A stretch of 64,000 bases of DNA from Paramecium pentaurelia (GCA_905183005.1 CAJJDO010000121.1:289589-353588), one strand, 5' to 3'; shown: positions 1-12,339, numbered from the stretch's first letter. Numbers and translations: made by a program. Notes: generated by a model not told the origin, from the letters alone.

Positions 1-360
1 GTAACACCAGTTTAATAACCTGAACATTTATCTGATGCATATTTATTGTTTTATTTTAAAAATAGTGTAGAAGAATTTAAAAGACAAACAGTTGAAGGAA
101 TCAATATCAGCTAATAAAGAAAAACTATCAAAAATACAATTGTAATTAAATAAACAATTCTTAATATGCATTCACAATAATCTAATAGCAATATCTCTGA
201 TAATAAAAGAAATAACAACAATAATTTTGCACCATCTATCTCAAGTTAAGCTTAAAAAAAAATACTATTTAGAAAATAAACTAAGCATTTTCAAATTGTT
301 AAAGCATAAGATTAACCATCATTCTAATAAGAATCTTTAATAATATAAGAAGAAAACTGA
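1..360 (+). CDS. C-terminal end of a ubiquitin-specific protease (5' truncated by window)
   Basis: This is the last 119 codons of a gene entering from the left, ending in TGA at 358-360 and read with TAA/TAG as Gln. Near the start it carries LSDAYLLFYFK. This matches the final strand of the USP (C19) catalytic domain, where an 'AYxLFY' motif closes the fold shortly before the C-terminus. The remaining ~95 residues are a low-complexity Asn/Gln/Ser-rich tail. USPs remove ubiquitin from proteins; the catalytic Cys and His boxes lie outside the window. The assignment rests on one short motif, so family membership is likely but not certain. Confidence 0.6.
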
Positions 361-1053
361 TAACTATTATGTTATAATTAAATAAATAAAATATATTCAT
401 TTATAATTTTTTTATGCTGACTTCCAAAGATATTGATTAAGTAAAATAAAATTAATTTATATTTAATATTTTAATAAAATTAAATTAAAATATATTTATA
501 ATTAATATTTTTTACAGAATCTAATCCATTCCATCTTTTAATTATCATTACTATCTATATATTCTAAGTACTCATATAGAATTTCTATTTAATGAGCTTG
601 TTTTCAATTTTCTAATTTACTTATATGATAAGTGATGATATGGATTATAAAGTCTTTTCTTTCAATTTTAAATTCCTTACTTTTAATTATAAACTTAATT
701 TTCTCTAATTATTAAATTGAATATTAAATAATAAAATTGAAATGTATATTGGTCACTATTTGATATCATATAATGATTTCTATTCATTGATAATTTTGTA
801 AATTATTTATTCAAAATTTTGATGGTCTCAAAATTTTCATTTACATTTCAATATATAAATTGATTTACATTTAAATATATTAAGATTTTCTCCATATATA
901 AATTGTCTAATGTATCATTGTTAATTACATATAATTCAAAATGAAAATGTATAAAATATCATTATCATATTGATGTATCTATATATTCGAAATGAATTGG
1001 AATTATAAGTATATAAAATTATATAAATGTCTATCATAAGTATTGTTATTCTT
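361..1053. other. Gene-free AT-rich stretch
   Basis: About 690 bp lie between the end of the protease gene and the stop codon of the next, minus-strand gene. No frame on either strand shows sustained coding character; open runs are broken by TGA and have no recognisable motif. It probably contains the 3' ends of both flanking transcripts. Confidence 0.5.
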
Positions 1054-1413
1054 TCATTTTTACAAATGAGGATGAGAATAACGAACCTTCATTCCAAAAA
1101 AGATTTCTTCCTTATGATTGTTTTAGTATTATTAGTTGAGTCTTATACTCTAAACTTTTGGTCTTCCAAAAATGCTCTCTTTTTCAACATTCAAATGATT
1201 ACTATCAAAATATAACTTTGGTGGAGGAGATGGATTTTATTCATCTTTAATTTCCTTCTTCTACTAATCTTTTAAATCATCAGATTAAATATTTTATAAT
1301 TTCAAAGGCAATAGTTTTTTAGGCTTGATTGGTGTTACACTATTGGAAGTTGTCTATTGATGTTATTTATCTAAGATTATTCTTTTTTACTTTTTTGAAG
1401 TACACTAACCCAT
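1054..1413 (-). CDS. Small N-myristoylation-type protein, 119 aa
   Basis: An intronless 119-codon frame runs from ATG at 1413 to TGA at 1054. The N-terminus is MGQCTSKKQKR: Gly2 with Ser/Thr near position 6 and a following basic cluster is a classical N-myristoylation signal. Cys4 could also be palmitoylated. The rest is hydrophilic, Lys/Gln/Pro-rich, with a PSPPPK run around residue 63 and no membrane segment. It is therefore likely a lipid-anchored peripheral membrane protein facing the cytosol. I do not recognise a family. A standard-code frame on the opposite strand (1027-1215) is only a shadow of this gene. Confidence 0.75.
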
Positions 1414-1705
1414 TATTATATTTATTATTTTTTTTTTACACTTTCAACTTAATTATAAATGATTAATCTTAATTAGGGGATTAACAGAAAATATTAATTC
1501 ATAAGTATTTCAATTATTAACATATATAAAACTTTATTATAAAAGAACTTAATTGAACTTGTTGTTTTATTTCTATCAAAAGAACTCTTAAATTAATAAT
1601 ATTTTGTTATGATTTGAAATAATAAAATTTTGTTTTTCTAAATTATCTTTGTTTTATAGTTTTGATAAAATTTAATTATGAATAAAATTAAATAAATAAT
1701 TTATA

Positions 1706-3232
1706 ATGATTAAATATTGCTCTAGACTTATGAGAATTTGTTACAGAATACCTATTTATAGGTTTTGTAATGAAAAGTTTTAAATATCAGAGGAAGACAT
1801 TGAAAAATTAAAGCAATTATATTAAAAGAAGGAAAATTTTGAATAGTTCTTATAATAAAAAGAGTGTAATATTTTTATAACAAAATAATAGAAATTTTGG
1901 AAAATGTATTTAAAGAAAGAGAATAATTGATTTCATTTAAATTGATGTAAATGAGTGATGTAGATGAAGTTTTTGAGTTTTATTCAAAAGAAATAGCAAA
2001 ATAATTAGATGAAAAAAATCCTTAACCTCCATTTAATTGTAATGAATTGAGTTTATTTCTCTATTTTACAAGTTGTCTAAGAAATGAAGATTATGCTGAT
2101 TAAATGAAAAATCATTCAGATAGATTTTAACAAATTACATCTAAAATCTTATTGGAAATTAACAAATTAGATCCAGAATAATTTTGTGCCTTTGTTTGGG
2201 CTTTGTCTACATATTAAATTGAAATGGGAGATTTAAATTTAAATGACTCTAAACAATTCATTATTAAATAATAAGCTGAAATAATTTTAGAAAAGATACC
2301 ACCTGAAACATTACCATCATTAGCATTCTCATTATATCATATTCTAAAAGATAAAAATGATTTAATATTGAGGATTTCAAAATTAACTTAATAAAATATT
2401 ACTATTTAAACACCTAGTAATTTGATTACTTTAATAAAAAGTTTACCTATTGGATCATTTACTAATTCAAAAGTGATTTTTGAATAATTATCTGATTAAT
2501 TTTAATAAGATTTATTGAGTTAAGATTAATTTGTAAATGTATTAGTAGAATTATTAAGAATAACAAATCATGAAAATACAGAATATGTAAAAGAAATGGT
2601 AGATTTACTTACATAAAAGATTGAATCAACACAAAAACATAATTTAAATATATCTATGTAAAAAGTGATTGATTTAATACTCTCTTGTTTAGAATTAGAA
2701 TAATAAGAAGGAGAATAATTAGTTAAATAGATGTTAAGAATTTGTCATGCAAAAAGTGAAAAATTGAATATTTCAGAATATATTTAATTGTTTTTGGCTG
2801 TAGCTAAAATAAAAAATAAAAATTATGAATCTATTAATTTGGAAAAAACAATAAAAATATTAATTGAATTAGCACATAGATCTCAAGTTTTTACATTAAA
2901 TGATTTTGAATGTAAATATATCTCAATAAACTTAAATAGAAAAAGAATTAGTTTAAGTTATAGTTGCATCAGCAGCTATTAGAATAGATAATAAAGACTT
3001 TATAAGAAATATTATAACAAAAATAGATCCATTATTATTACATAAATAAGATTTGTTATTATTAGCCAAGTCTTTTGTTATTTATGTTCGATTATTTGAA
3101 GTTGAATTATTAAAAATACATTCAATTTGTGCAAAAAAAAAATATGAGTTTAGTGTCTTAGAATAAGCTTAATTAACTCAAACATTTAACAGGATTAAAG
3201 TATTAATACCAGATTCACCTTTCTTATAATGA
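1706..3232 (+). CDS. Predicted mitochondrial helical-repeat protein, 490 aa
   Basis: Three exons: introns at 1866-1891 (26 nt) and 2912-2939 (28 nt), both GTA...TAG. The spliced length is 1473 nt, exactly 491 codons. The start at 1706 gives MIKYCSRLMRICYRIPIYRF, Arg/Lys-rich with no acid, which looks like a mitochondrial targeting presequence. A downstream Met at 1951 would lose it. The body is almost wholly alpha-helical, built of ~35-40 residue Leu/Ile-rich units without an enzymatic motif. This resembles organellar RNA-binding helical-repeat families (FAST-kinase/RAP/OPR type), but I cannot name one. A 26-nt intron between presequence and body supports the longer model. Confidence 0.75.
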
Positions 3233-3299
3233 GTGCAATATCATATTTTACAAATAAATATATAAACAAAATTTTATATTATATATAAATTAATAAGTA

Positions 3300-3642
3300 A
3301 TGTTTTCTAGGATAATAATAGTTTCCTTTATGATTGGGCTAGTCACTTGTGGTTTATGTAATAGCAATTAATATATTGATCATAGATGATCTAGATAATA
3401 AGTAACCACTCAATACTGACGAATTTTAAGCATGTCTAATGATATGTTAAGTAAATGCTCAAAATTCAATAGAATATTGTATTCTTTAAGTAAGTACCTT
3501 AACTAGTTTATCTCTTGATTAAGGAAGGATAAGATGTTTCAGAATTTTTGAGGGAATGGTTGCTGAATGTATTAGAGAATAGTGCTACTCATAAAACTCA
3601 GATTCCCCCAATATCTTTAAAGACTTCTTATTAAAAAAATGA
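3300..3642 (+). CDS. Small secreted cysteine-containing protein, 104 aa
   Basis: Two exons with a 28-nt intron at 3358-3385; spliced length 315 nt. The N-terminus MFSRIIIVSFMIGLVTCG is a signal peptide: basic residue, hydrophobic core, small residues before the predicted cut around 17-19. The mature part has Cys in pairs (ACLMICQ, EYCI, RCFR, AECI, EQCY), suggesting disulfides and an extracellular or trichocyst/alveolar location. Family not recognised. The spacing of the cysteines resembles small secreted ciliate proteins, which is an inference. Confidence 0.7.
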
Positions 3643-4369
3643 ATTTAAATATATTCTAAAAATTGTTTCTATTAAATACATTGTTCTCTATTATATATTT
3701 ATTATAACCTTAATTTTATGGGAAATTAATTAATTAAGATATCATAAATCTTTTTGGATAATATACATAAGATATCATATGTATGATTATGAATTATTTA
3801 TTAAAAGGAACAAATAATATTATTATAAGTAACAAAATGGGAATTAATTTTATAAAATAAACTATAAAATTTTTTGTGTGTATAATGTAATTATCGGTAA
3901 TAATTTAATAAAATTCTAAATAAATCCATTTATTTAAAAATTCCTATCTTAATCTTTTTTCTAGTATTATTATATAATAATTACATCATTTATAGACTTA
4001 TTCTAAAAAAAGTATCGGTAATTTAATATCATTTTATGTGAAAATTCATAATGAATAAATATAATATATATTTTTAACTTAAAAATCCGTATATAAAAAT
4101 TAAAACCTATTAAATCTATCCATCTTGAATAAGAATTTATTTTAAATAAATTATATTATTTATTATTATTTAAGAAATTCTGAAATCTAAATATAGAAAG
4201 TGATATTAAATTAATAGTAATAAGTGGAGGAAGTTTCAAAATTTAATGAAATGTAATCTTACATTTGAATATAGGAATGAAAAGTAGTCTATATATAGAA
4301 GAACTTATTCAAATGTTTTTATATTAAAAAGTATGATTAAACTGGTTAAAAATATTAATATTAATATAC
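3643..4369. other. Gene-free AT-rich stretch
   Basis: About 730 bp upstream of the PH-kinase gene. Short open runs exist, for example from an ATG near 4277, but they are closed by TGA and cannot be spliced into the kinase frame with a normal-length intron. I see no supported gene; promoter elements may be here. Confidence 0.4.
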
Positions 4370-6103
4370 ATGAAATAAAAACTTTGGGTAGCTATTCCTA
4401 ATGAATTAAAGTGGAAAAATGATAAGCCTCTTTTGAAATCTGAATTCTAAAAGTCTAACAAAAAGTTGAGATATTTAATCGGTTATGATCAATACATTCT
4501 TATATCAAAAGTATGATAAAATTAACTTATTAACAAAGAAACCTGAAGATCCTCCATCTAAATATCTCAAATTAGATTTTGAGACTAAATTTGAAATAAT
4601 TAGAACAACAGTCTAAAAAAAGGATGAAGATGATGATTCTTTGGGTACTATAATAGGAATGATTCTAATGAGAGATCATGGATAAGATCAAATGCCTAGC
4701 TATAAACTATCAGCAAATGAAAAAGTCATAACTTAATGGAGAGAATTTTTTTAACCTAGAATTAATTAATGGTAATTTCATCATCTTTTTAGAGTATTTA
4801 AGAAAATTGGAAAAGGTAATTTTGCATCTGTAATTAATCCCCTTTATTTTAGGTTTATTTGGGAGAACGCATAGAAGATGGTGCATAGATGGCAATTAAA
4901 GCATTTTCAAAATAAGCAGCTTATGCAGAAGACCATGGAAAAGAGGCTATCGTAAATGAACTAACAATTATGAGAAAACTAAATAATCATCATCTTATGA
5001 GAATGCATGAGATATATGAAACCTAAAACTCACTCTATGTTGCACTTGAATTATTAGAAGGTGGTTCATTGTATGATCTAATCAAAGATAAAGTCATTTT
5101 AAATACAAAATAAATATAATAAATTTTAGTAGGAGTTCTACAAGGATTGTGTCATATGCATGAAAAAGAAATAATGCATAGAGATTTAAAATTAGAAAAT
5201 ATTTTATTCAAATAACAAAAGTAAAATAATTCATAAATTAAAAATAATAGGAAAATGGAAACAGTAGTTGTGGCAGATTTTGGATTGGCCACTCATGTAA
5301 ATGAACCAGTTTATCTATATTGTCGATGTGGAACTCCTGGATATGTTGCTCCTGAAGTTATAAATATTAAGGATATGAAAGGCCATTATAGTTCTGTTTG
5401 TGATATCTATAGTTTTGGATTAGTCTTTTATTTATTATTAACTGGTAAACCTGCTTTTCCTGGAAAGAGTTATAGCACTGTTGTCAAATAAAATAGAGAA
5501 GCAACAATTGATTTCACTATTAAGCAATTACAAAATGCTCCTAACACTGCTATTGATTTATTAAAAAGAATGCTTGAAAAAGATCCTAGTAAAAGAATAA
5601 CTGCAATTTAATGTCTATAGCATCCTTATTTAGCTGAAATGAATTAAATAATGTTAGATGATCATTCTAATGACTTTATAGATGAAGGAGAAGATAATGA
5701 TTTAGGAATGAGAATGAATGCCTTAAATGAAGAGTAAATTATTAAATTAATATTTTTTTTAGATCTGCAAAGTTTGATGCATCAAGAAAAAATCAATTGC
5801 TTAATTCACCTTAATCATCTCCTGGTGGTTTGGCTACTAGATAATTAAAACATTAAAAGAATATTGATTCCTCTAATTAAGTATAAATGAATTCACCTCT
5901 ATTGACTGGTAAAACTGACAGTGTAGACAGTATTCCTAATATTGGAATGCCTTAAAAAAATTAATAAAATAACTTTTAAGCTTCTCCCCAAATTAAACCT
6001 TCCCGTTTTAAACAGTATAAATTAATATTAAAACTTTTATAGAAACATTCCATAATAGAAATAAGAAAATCCATTATTAAAATATACTTAGAAGAAAGAA
6101 TGA
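4370..6103 (+). CDS. PH-domain serine/threonine protein kinase, 541 aa
   Basis: Five exons; introns at 4511-4538, 4830-4852, 5734-5762 and 6015-6042 (23-29 nt); spliced 1626 nt. Residues 1 to ~120 look like a pleckstrin-homology fold (LKWKND, RYLIGYDQYILIS, LDFETKFEII), a lipid- or protein-binding module. The kinase domain (~136-400) has a glycine loop GKGNFAS, the AIK lysine, HRDLKLENIL near 252, DFGLA near 285 and GTPGYVAPE, so all catalytic residues are present. The tail is Ser/Pro/Gln-rich, possibly regulatory. PH-kinases of this layout form a large family in Paramecium. An ATG at 4485 would remove the PH-like part, so 4370 is preferred. An in-frame TGA just upstream of 4370 supports that start. 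Confidence 0.9.
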
Positions 6104-6411
6104 AAATGAAGAGTTTATTATTAATATTCAAATAAAAGTTCTTCTATAAATAAATATTAATTTTCTATTTTCTTATATCAAGAATTAAAGTTTATAAACA
6201 TAATTTAATAATTCAAATTAAACATAACATAATTATTTATATCTATTCATGTTAATTATTTATTTTCTAATAAAAATGTAATTTAAAATATTAATAAATG
6301 ATTTTATGTTAAAAATTTTTATATATAAATTTGACCCTTTTAACTGATAAGTAATAATTTTGATTAATTCAACAATAAAATATACAAATAATATATGTAT
6401 TATTAATTTTT

Positions 6412-7974
6412 TCATTAATCTTCGACATTTCTCTTCTTTTCTTTCAGTCTTTTATATTCATTTATAATTAATGGAATAAGAAACATTCCTGCAATTATAG
6501 CATTCAATCCACAATACAAAAATATTTTCTTTTCCAATTGTGGAACAATAAGTTAATTAAGAGCAGCAAATGTAGCACCATATCCCATAACAACAGATGT
6601 AACTGTTGCAGTTGATTTCTTATTACCTAAGAGAATTTAATATAAATTTAACCTTTCAATTCTTTCATATTACTTAGTTCAATTACAATAGCTCCAGAAA
6701 TATTGTTATATACTCCTCCAATCAATAAACCAGTTAGAAACACTAAAATATAATATAAATAGTCTGAATTATGACTCTTAATTTTTTGCAATTGATCGAT
6801 ACAAATCATCACAACTGTACCTATCCAAAGAATGGGTACTATAAGAATTGCTCTAATATTCCAATAAACTCCAGCATAACTATATAGAAAATATAGAAAT
6901 ACCAAATTAGAATACCTCCTGGGATTGTTCCCCATTCTATCATCTAAGTTATAAGTGAGACATGTTTCAAATGTTAATCATTTAAATAATTAGGAAGCCA
7001 AAATGCTAATATATAAAATACTGCTTTGATGCATCCAAAAGCAAAAGCATAGAGTGCCACATTGGGTAATTTCCATGCAGAAAACATATTAATACTGTCT
7101 TTCTTAGGTTTTTTAGGTTATAATTGTGGTTCTCCTATTGTATTTCTAGCTACTGTTAAAAGGGATTGATCGATATTGCTTTTTGAAATATCTAAATCTT
7201 AATTAGATACTACTGAACCAGTTCTTGATCCTGCTCTACTCAAATATTCTGCATGTGCCTATTTATAAACAAGTGATTTTGTATGAGGATTTCGAAATGA
7301 TGCAATATATTCTTTAGCTGAATCAGTTGGAATAGTAAAAATATTTATGATTGACATTAATATAACTCCAATAGCAGCAACATAGATAGGAGATATGACT
7401 CTAAAATTAAATTATTCTATAAGTATTTATGCAAATAAATCCCCAAAAATATTTCCTATATTTGTACATGCTGTAAAATATCCCATAACAATAACTTTTT
7501 TTGGTTTGCTTTACCAATTATTCATTATGGCCATTAAACCTGGCCAAACTGGAGCTTATGCCAATCCATTTAATATCATTAACATCAAAACTAACCATCT
7601 ATTATGTCTTTCAACTTCAAACAATACTGCAATCAATAATTAAATAATTCCAGTCATAAAAGTACCAATTAACATGAATCTTTTAGGTCCTATTCTGTCT
7701 CCTATTTACCCTAAGCTTTGATGAATGAGATTAATTACAATAACATTGATGATCCGTATGTAAATAGAAATGCAAAGTTAACGTCAGCCAAATAATTCTT
7801 ATCAAAATCATCTATTTTTTAATCGTCATATTAATGATCCTCTTTAGATGTCAATATTCCAGTAGTGTAACTCCAAGTAGAACGACATGAGTGTAACATA
7901 GCATATTGAAGAAAGCAACAAAGAAACACATATATTCGTTTAGCTTTTAGTCCTGGCACTTGAGAATTGAACAT
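6412..7974 (-). CDS. SLC37/glycerol-3-phosphate-type MFS sugar-phosphate transporter, 496 aa
   Basis: Four exons; introns at 7716-7738 (23 nt, ending AAG), 6880-6902 (23 nt) and 6627-6652 (26 nt); spliced 1491 nt. The protein has about 12 membrane segments. It carries the MFS loop signature GQIGDRIGPKR between TM2 and TM3, and a family-like segment GGVYNNISGAIVIEL in the second half, with WGTIPGG before TM8. Length (~500 aa) fits the SLC37 family, which exchanges glucose-6-phosphate or glycerol-3-phosphate for phosphate, usually across the ER membrane. A hydrophilic loop of ~90 residues separates the two halves. The N-terminal half also shows conserved RSTWSY after TM1. Substrate is inferred from the family. 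Confidence 0.85.
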
Positions 7975-8013
7975 TATTTTAAAATTAAATGTATAAAGAT
8001 CATACATACGATA

Positions 8014-8913
8014 TCATTTTCTTAATGAATTTTCAACTCTATTGCATGTTTGATCTATCAAATTAATCAGACTCTCTTCTGTTGCTTCTCTTTCATTCTT
8101 TTCACTAGTTAATTCGCTATTTAAATAATGATTCATTTCATCTAACATTCTAAACATTTAAGTTTATGCTTATTCTCTCTATTTCTTTTCAGTTGTTAAA
8201 ATCTCTTACAATTTTAAAATAGAATCACCTAATCTCTTTATTGTATTTTGATTTTATTATTCTCTATTATAATTTAATTAATATTTATACCTTTATCTTC
8301 TCTCCTCTTCTACTTCTTCTTATAATTACAAAATACGATCTCCTATCTCTTAAGCATTCTTCTCTTCTGTTTCTTCTCTATATTTCTTCTATCTTGCCAA
8401 ATCCAATTTTAAGCTATAAACCTTATCATCTGTATTCTTAATTATTTTTCCTTCAAAATCTTTTCTATTTATTTTTTCTGATTATAATTCTTTATTCAAA
8501 AATCCTTCTAATCCCTTTAAATCTTTTGATCTTAATTTCTCATCTCCAGCCTAATTCTTAAACAATTAATACTTCTCTAATAATTTTCTCATTTTATGCA
8601 CCCTCCTCAACCTTTTATAATTATTCTTTCAACAACTTGAACTTAGAATCATCTCCTTAAGCTTATTTAGTTGCTCTATCTTCTAAGATTTTAATCTTGC
8701 TTTCAAAAGTCTCTTTTTTAAACTTAATGATTAACAATAAACTCTTACAGCTTGATCTTCATCAATCTAATGTTAGAGATTGGAGAGTTTTTCTGATAAT
8801 TGTGATATTTTTGCTCTGCTTGGTGAAAGAGCTCTATCACCTCCATATGGTTGTACATTTGATACATTAACATTCGAACGTGATGGTGAATAAAAGATCT
8901 TTGATGCAGACAT
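8014..8913 (-). CDS. SF-assemblin family striated-fibre protein, 274 aa
   Basis: Introns at 8723-8748 (26 nt), 8551-8572 (22 nt) and 8264-8290 (27 nt); spliced 825 nt. A short Ser/Pro-rich head (residues 1-40, with SPSR motifs) is followed by a continuous coiled coil. The C-terminus LINLIDQTCNRVENSLRK is typical of SF-assemblin/beta-giardin. These proteins form the striated rootlet fibres attached to basal bodies; in Paramecium they build kinetodesmal fibres. Length matches the family (~275 aa). The 27-nt intron is a multiple of three without TGA, so the frame stays open if it is retained. I treat it as an intron because removal restores the heptad pattern (EERRQREQQ). Confidence 0.9.
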
Positions 8914-9004
8914 TAATAATTAACAATAAAAATTATTTCTAAATATTTTTATTTCTTTAATCATTTATAAATCAATCTAACAAATCTCATAATTATTTAT
9001 TATT

Positions 9005-10308
9005 ATGAATTTTTATTCAGAATTAAAGCATAACATGAGATTGGCAAAAGCTGATCAAGAATACAAAAAAAGATCAAATGAAACTTTAACAAAAGCTTTA
9101 GAAGAAAATAAATTTGCTTGTGTTTGTCTTAAAGCTGAAAAATTTGAATTAGCATTAAAACATTTTGAAACTTCATTTTAGACAATTCAAGAACAATTAG
9201 AAAGTACTATTATCATCTAAATTAAGTATAAAGCACAAATATCTTAATGAATATTGGCAATTTTTATGCATAACAAAAGTAACATCAAAAAGCTGTAGAA
9301 TATTACAAGAGAGTTGTAAATTAATCCCCATATTTTGATGAATCATAAAAAATACCCATTATTCATTTTTGCTCTAAGATTAATTCATTTGAAGCATTTG
9401 TTGATGCACATACCAATCTTGCTTGTTTATTAACAAATTTAGATAAACCAGAAGAAGCATATGAATATTGCTTAAAGGCTATTCAACTTTAACCTAATAA
9501 TTATGAAGCTTAAATAAATTTTGGAGATTTATTAAGATAACTTGGAAGATAGAAAGAAGCAATTGATCATACTTGGAAATAAATTGTCTAAATTAGTGAT
9601 TAAGGATATTAAGAGCCTAAAAAAATAGATGTAAAATCAATTCCTATTGAATAAAATGACTTAGTTAATGTTATTTGTATGAAATGGGGAACCAAATATG
9701 GACCAGATTATGTTAATAAATTATATAATGGTTTTAAAAGACATTGTACTAGATAATTTAACTTTATTTGTGTTACAGATGATCCAAAAGATTTATAAAA
9801 TGGAATAATTACAAAAGAATTAAAAAAGGGTTGGACTGGTTGGTGGGGTAAAGCAACTTTGTTTATGGATTATTATGAGTATCCTCCTGGTAAATTATTT
9901 TTTATTGATCTTGATATGATAATAACTGGAAATGTTGATGAGATTATGGATTATAAGGGAGCATTTGGAATATTAAAAACAGATGAAATTGCATGTGAAA
10001 AATAAAATAAAAATGGATATAACAGTAGTATAGTTATTTGGAATAACAGAGAAGTTTTTAAAAGAATTTTCACAGAATTAGATTCTAATTGGAAAAATAT
10101 ATAAAAATTTATAGTGAGATTTGATTTCTGGTTAGAGATGATTGTAGAAAATGCAGATTTCTTATAAGATATATACCCAACATAAATATCTGATTTTGTA
10201 TTTGAATGTAAAGAATAAGTACCTTAAAATACAAGAATTGTTACATTTCCAAGAATGCCAAAACCTGATTCATATCCAGCAGAATGGATAAAAGAAAAAT
10301 GGATATGA
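9005..10308 (+). CDS. TPR-glycosyltransferase fusion protein, 426 aa
   Basis: One 23-nt intron at 9204-9226; spliced 1281 nt. Residues ~1-195 are tetratricopeptide repeats (NIGNFYAQ...KAVEYYKR, then AHTNLACLL...PEEAYEYCLKAI). Residues ~215-426 form a glycosyltransferase A-type domain. VICMKWGTKYGPDYVNKLYN starts the nucleotide-binding fold, FICVTDD follows, and FFIDLDMI supplies a DxD-type metal/nucleotide-sugar motif near 292. There is no signal peptide or membrane anchor, so the enzyme is probably cytosolic. The transferred sugar and acceptor are unknown; the TPRs may recruit the acceptor. It starts 91 bp from the divergent SF-assemblin gene. Confidence 0.85.
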
Positions 10309-10506
10309 TAATGTTAATTATTTCATTGTAAAATTGATATTAATATTTATCTTAATTTAAAAATTCCAAATATATAATTATTATCTCTATCAATTTGGAA
10401 TTCAACTCAACTAACATAGAATTTATCAAATTGTTAAAGGGATTGGATTTTACAATTTAATAATATTTTAAGAATTTTAATATTAAATTAATTACGTGTA
10501 ATTTTA

Positions 10507-12339
10507 ATGATCGATTTAGTAAGCATTATAACTACAGGAGGAGTCATTCTATTTTATAAAGTAAGAAGATTCTATATATTATTTAGGCTCTTTGTTAAAT
10601 AAAAGAAGATGTATTGGGTAAAGTCATTGATGGATGTTTACAATAGAAAACATAATTATAATTGGGATCAATGAAAGTTTAATGGGTTGTTTTAAATGAA
10701 TTAGGATTGATATTTATCGTTTCTTATTAAGAAATCTTTTTCATTTAATATATTGATGTATTGTTGAAAATGTTGTAAACTTAATTTAAACAAATTTATA
10801 ATCCCGCTATTAAATAGAAAGGAATTTATAAGTAATTAGATAATCTAAAATCATAGATCTATCCCAGAATTTGATTCTGGTTTTGAGGAAGTCATGAAAA
10901 TGTGGCAATTATATTGTGACAAGAGAAATGAAAAGGAAAAAGAAGGACCAACAAGAACATAAGATTAACAAGAATAATTTTAAACATTTGAACCGAAAGT
11001 TGAAACAGGTAATACGCCTAATGAAGAATAAAATGATGTTTAATAAAAATTGAGCAAATCTGAAATAATTAAAATGAAGATGTAATAAAAATCAGGTACA
11101 AAATCTCCTAAAGATGGAGCAAAGTCTCCAAAAGATGGAGCAAAATCACCAGTTGATAATAGATCACCAAAATAATCAGTCATTATGAATACGAATGTAA
11201 CTAAAAAATAGATTGAATCTTTGGATTTCACTAATAAAGGTTAAAGTTAACTTTAAACTAATTAAAATGAGAAATATATGACTTAAGAATAAGAAGATGA
11301 TTTATTAAAATAATTTGTTGGTGATGATGATCCTTTATTTGGTTCAGATGATGAAAATCCAAAATAATAAAAAAAATAAGGTTTATTTTCAAAATTGACA
11401 GGAAAAATTCAGAATCTTACAGGAAATAAATAATTAACTGAAGAAGATTTATTACCAGTTTTAGATGATTTCAAAAATGCATTAATGTAGAAAAATGTAG
11501 CAGAAGAGATAGCATAAAAATTGGTTGACTCTATTAAAAGTAATTTATTAGCTACAAAAACAAAGGCATTTCAATCAATACGTACTTCAGTCTAAGAAGC
11601 AATGAAATCAACATTAACAAGAATTTTGACACCTAATAGACATATTGATATTATTGCGGAAGCATTAAGATCAAAAGAAAAATAAAAACCTTATGTAATA
11701 GTTATTATAGGAGTTAATGGAGTAGGAAAATCAACCACACTTGCAAAATTAGGATATCTATTCAAAAGTTAAGGCTTCTCATTAATGATAGCCGCTTGTG
11801 ATAATTTCAGAGCTGGTGCTGTAGAATAATTAAAAACTCATGGATAATGTTTGGGGATTCCAGTTTATGATAGAGGATATAAAGATGATCCTCCTGAAAT
11901 TGCTTATTAAGCCATAAGGGAAGCAACAATAAAAAAAATTGATGTTGTTTTAGTAGATACAGCTGGAAGGATGTAACATAATGAACCATTGATGAGAGCA
12001 TTATCAAGAATAGTAACCATGAACAATCCTGATCTTGTATTATTTGTAGGGGAAGCCTTAGTTGGTAACGATGGAGTAGATTAATTGGTTAATTTTAATA
12101 AAGCTTTAATTGTAAATAGTCCTAAGGATAATGTTAGAGAGATTGATGCTATTATTTTGAGTAAATTTGATACTGTTGATGAAAAAGGTAAATGATTTAT
12201 AATATATTATGTAGTCGGTGCAGCTTTATCATTAACATCAGCCACAGGCAAACCAATTCTTTTTGTTGGAGTGGGATAGAAATATACACATTTAAAAAAA
12301 TTAAATGTGAATACTGTTGTGAGAGCATTATTACAATGA
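10507..12339 (+). CDS. SRPRA: Signal recognition particle receptor subunit alpha, 584 aa
   Basis: Introns at 10561-10586 (26 nt), 10832-10856 (25 nt) and 12188-12214 (27 nt, contains in-frame TGA); spliced 1755 nt. The N-terminal ~130 residues form the SRX domain that binds the beta subunit. A charged low-complexity linker follows, with 7-residue KSPKDGA repeats. The C-terminal NG GTPase domain has GVNGVGKST (G1), DNFRAGAVEQL, VDTAGRM (G3), SKFD (G4) and SATGKP (G5), then GQKYTHLKKLN near the end. It docks SRP-ribosome complexes on the ER membrane. The complete motif set makes this assignment secure. Confidence 0.95.
11101..11142 (+). repeat. Two tandem 21-nt coding repeats in the SRP receptor linker
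   Basis: Two near-identical 21-nt units encode KSPKDGA twice, followed by a diverged third KSPVDN copy. They lie in the unstructured linker between the SRX and GTPase domains. The SP dipeptides could be proline-directed phosphorylation sites, which is an inference. Confidence 0.8.

Noticed and set aside
1027..1215. 62-aa standard-code frame on the plus strand
   Set aside because: It lies antisense inside the 119-aa myristoylation-type gene, which has far better coding composition.
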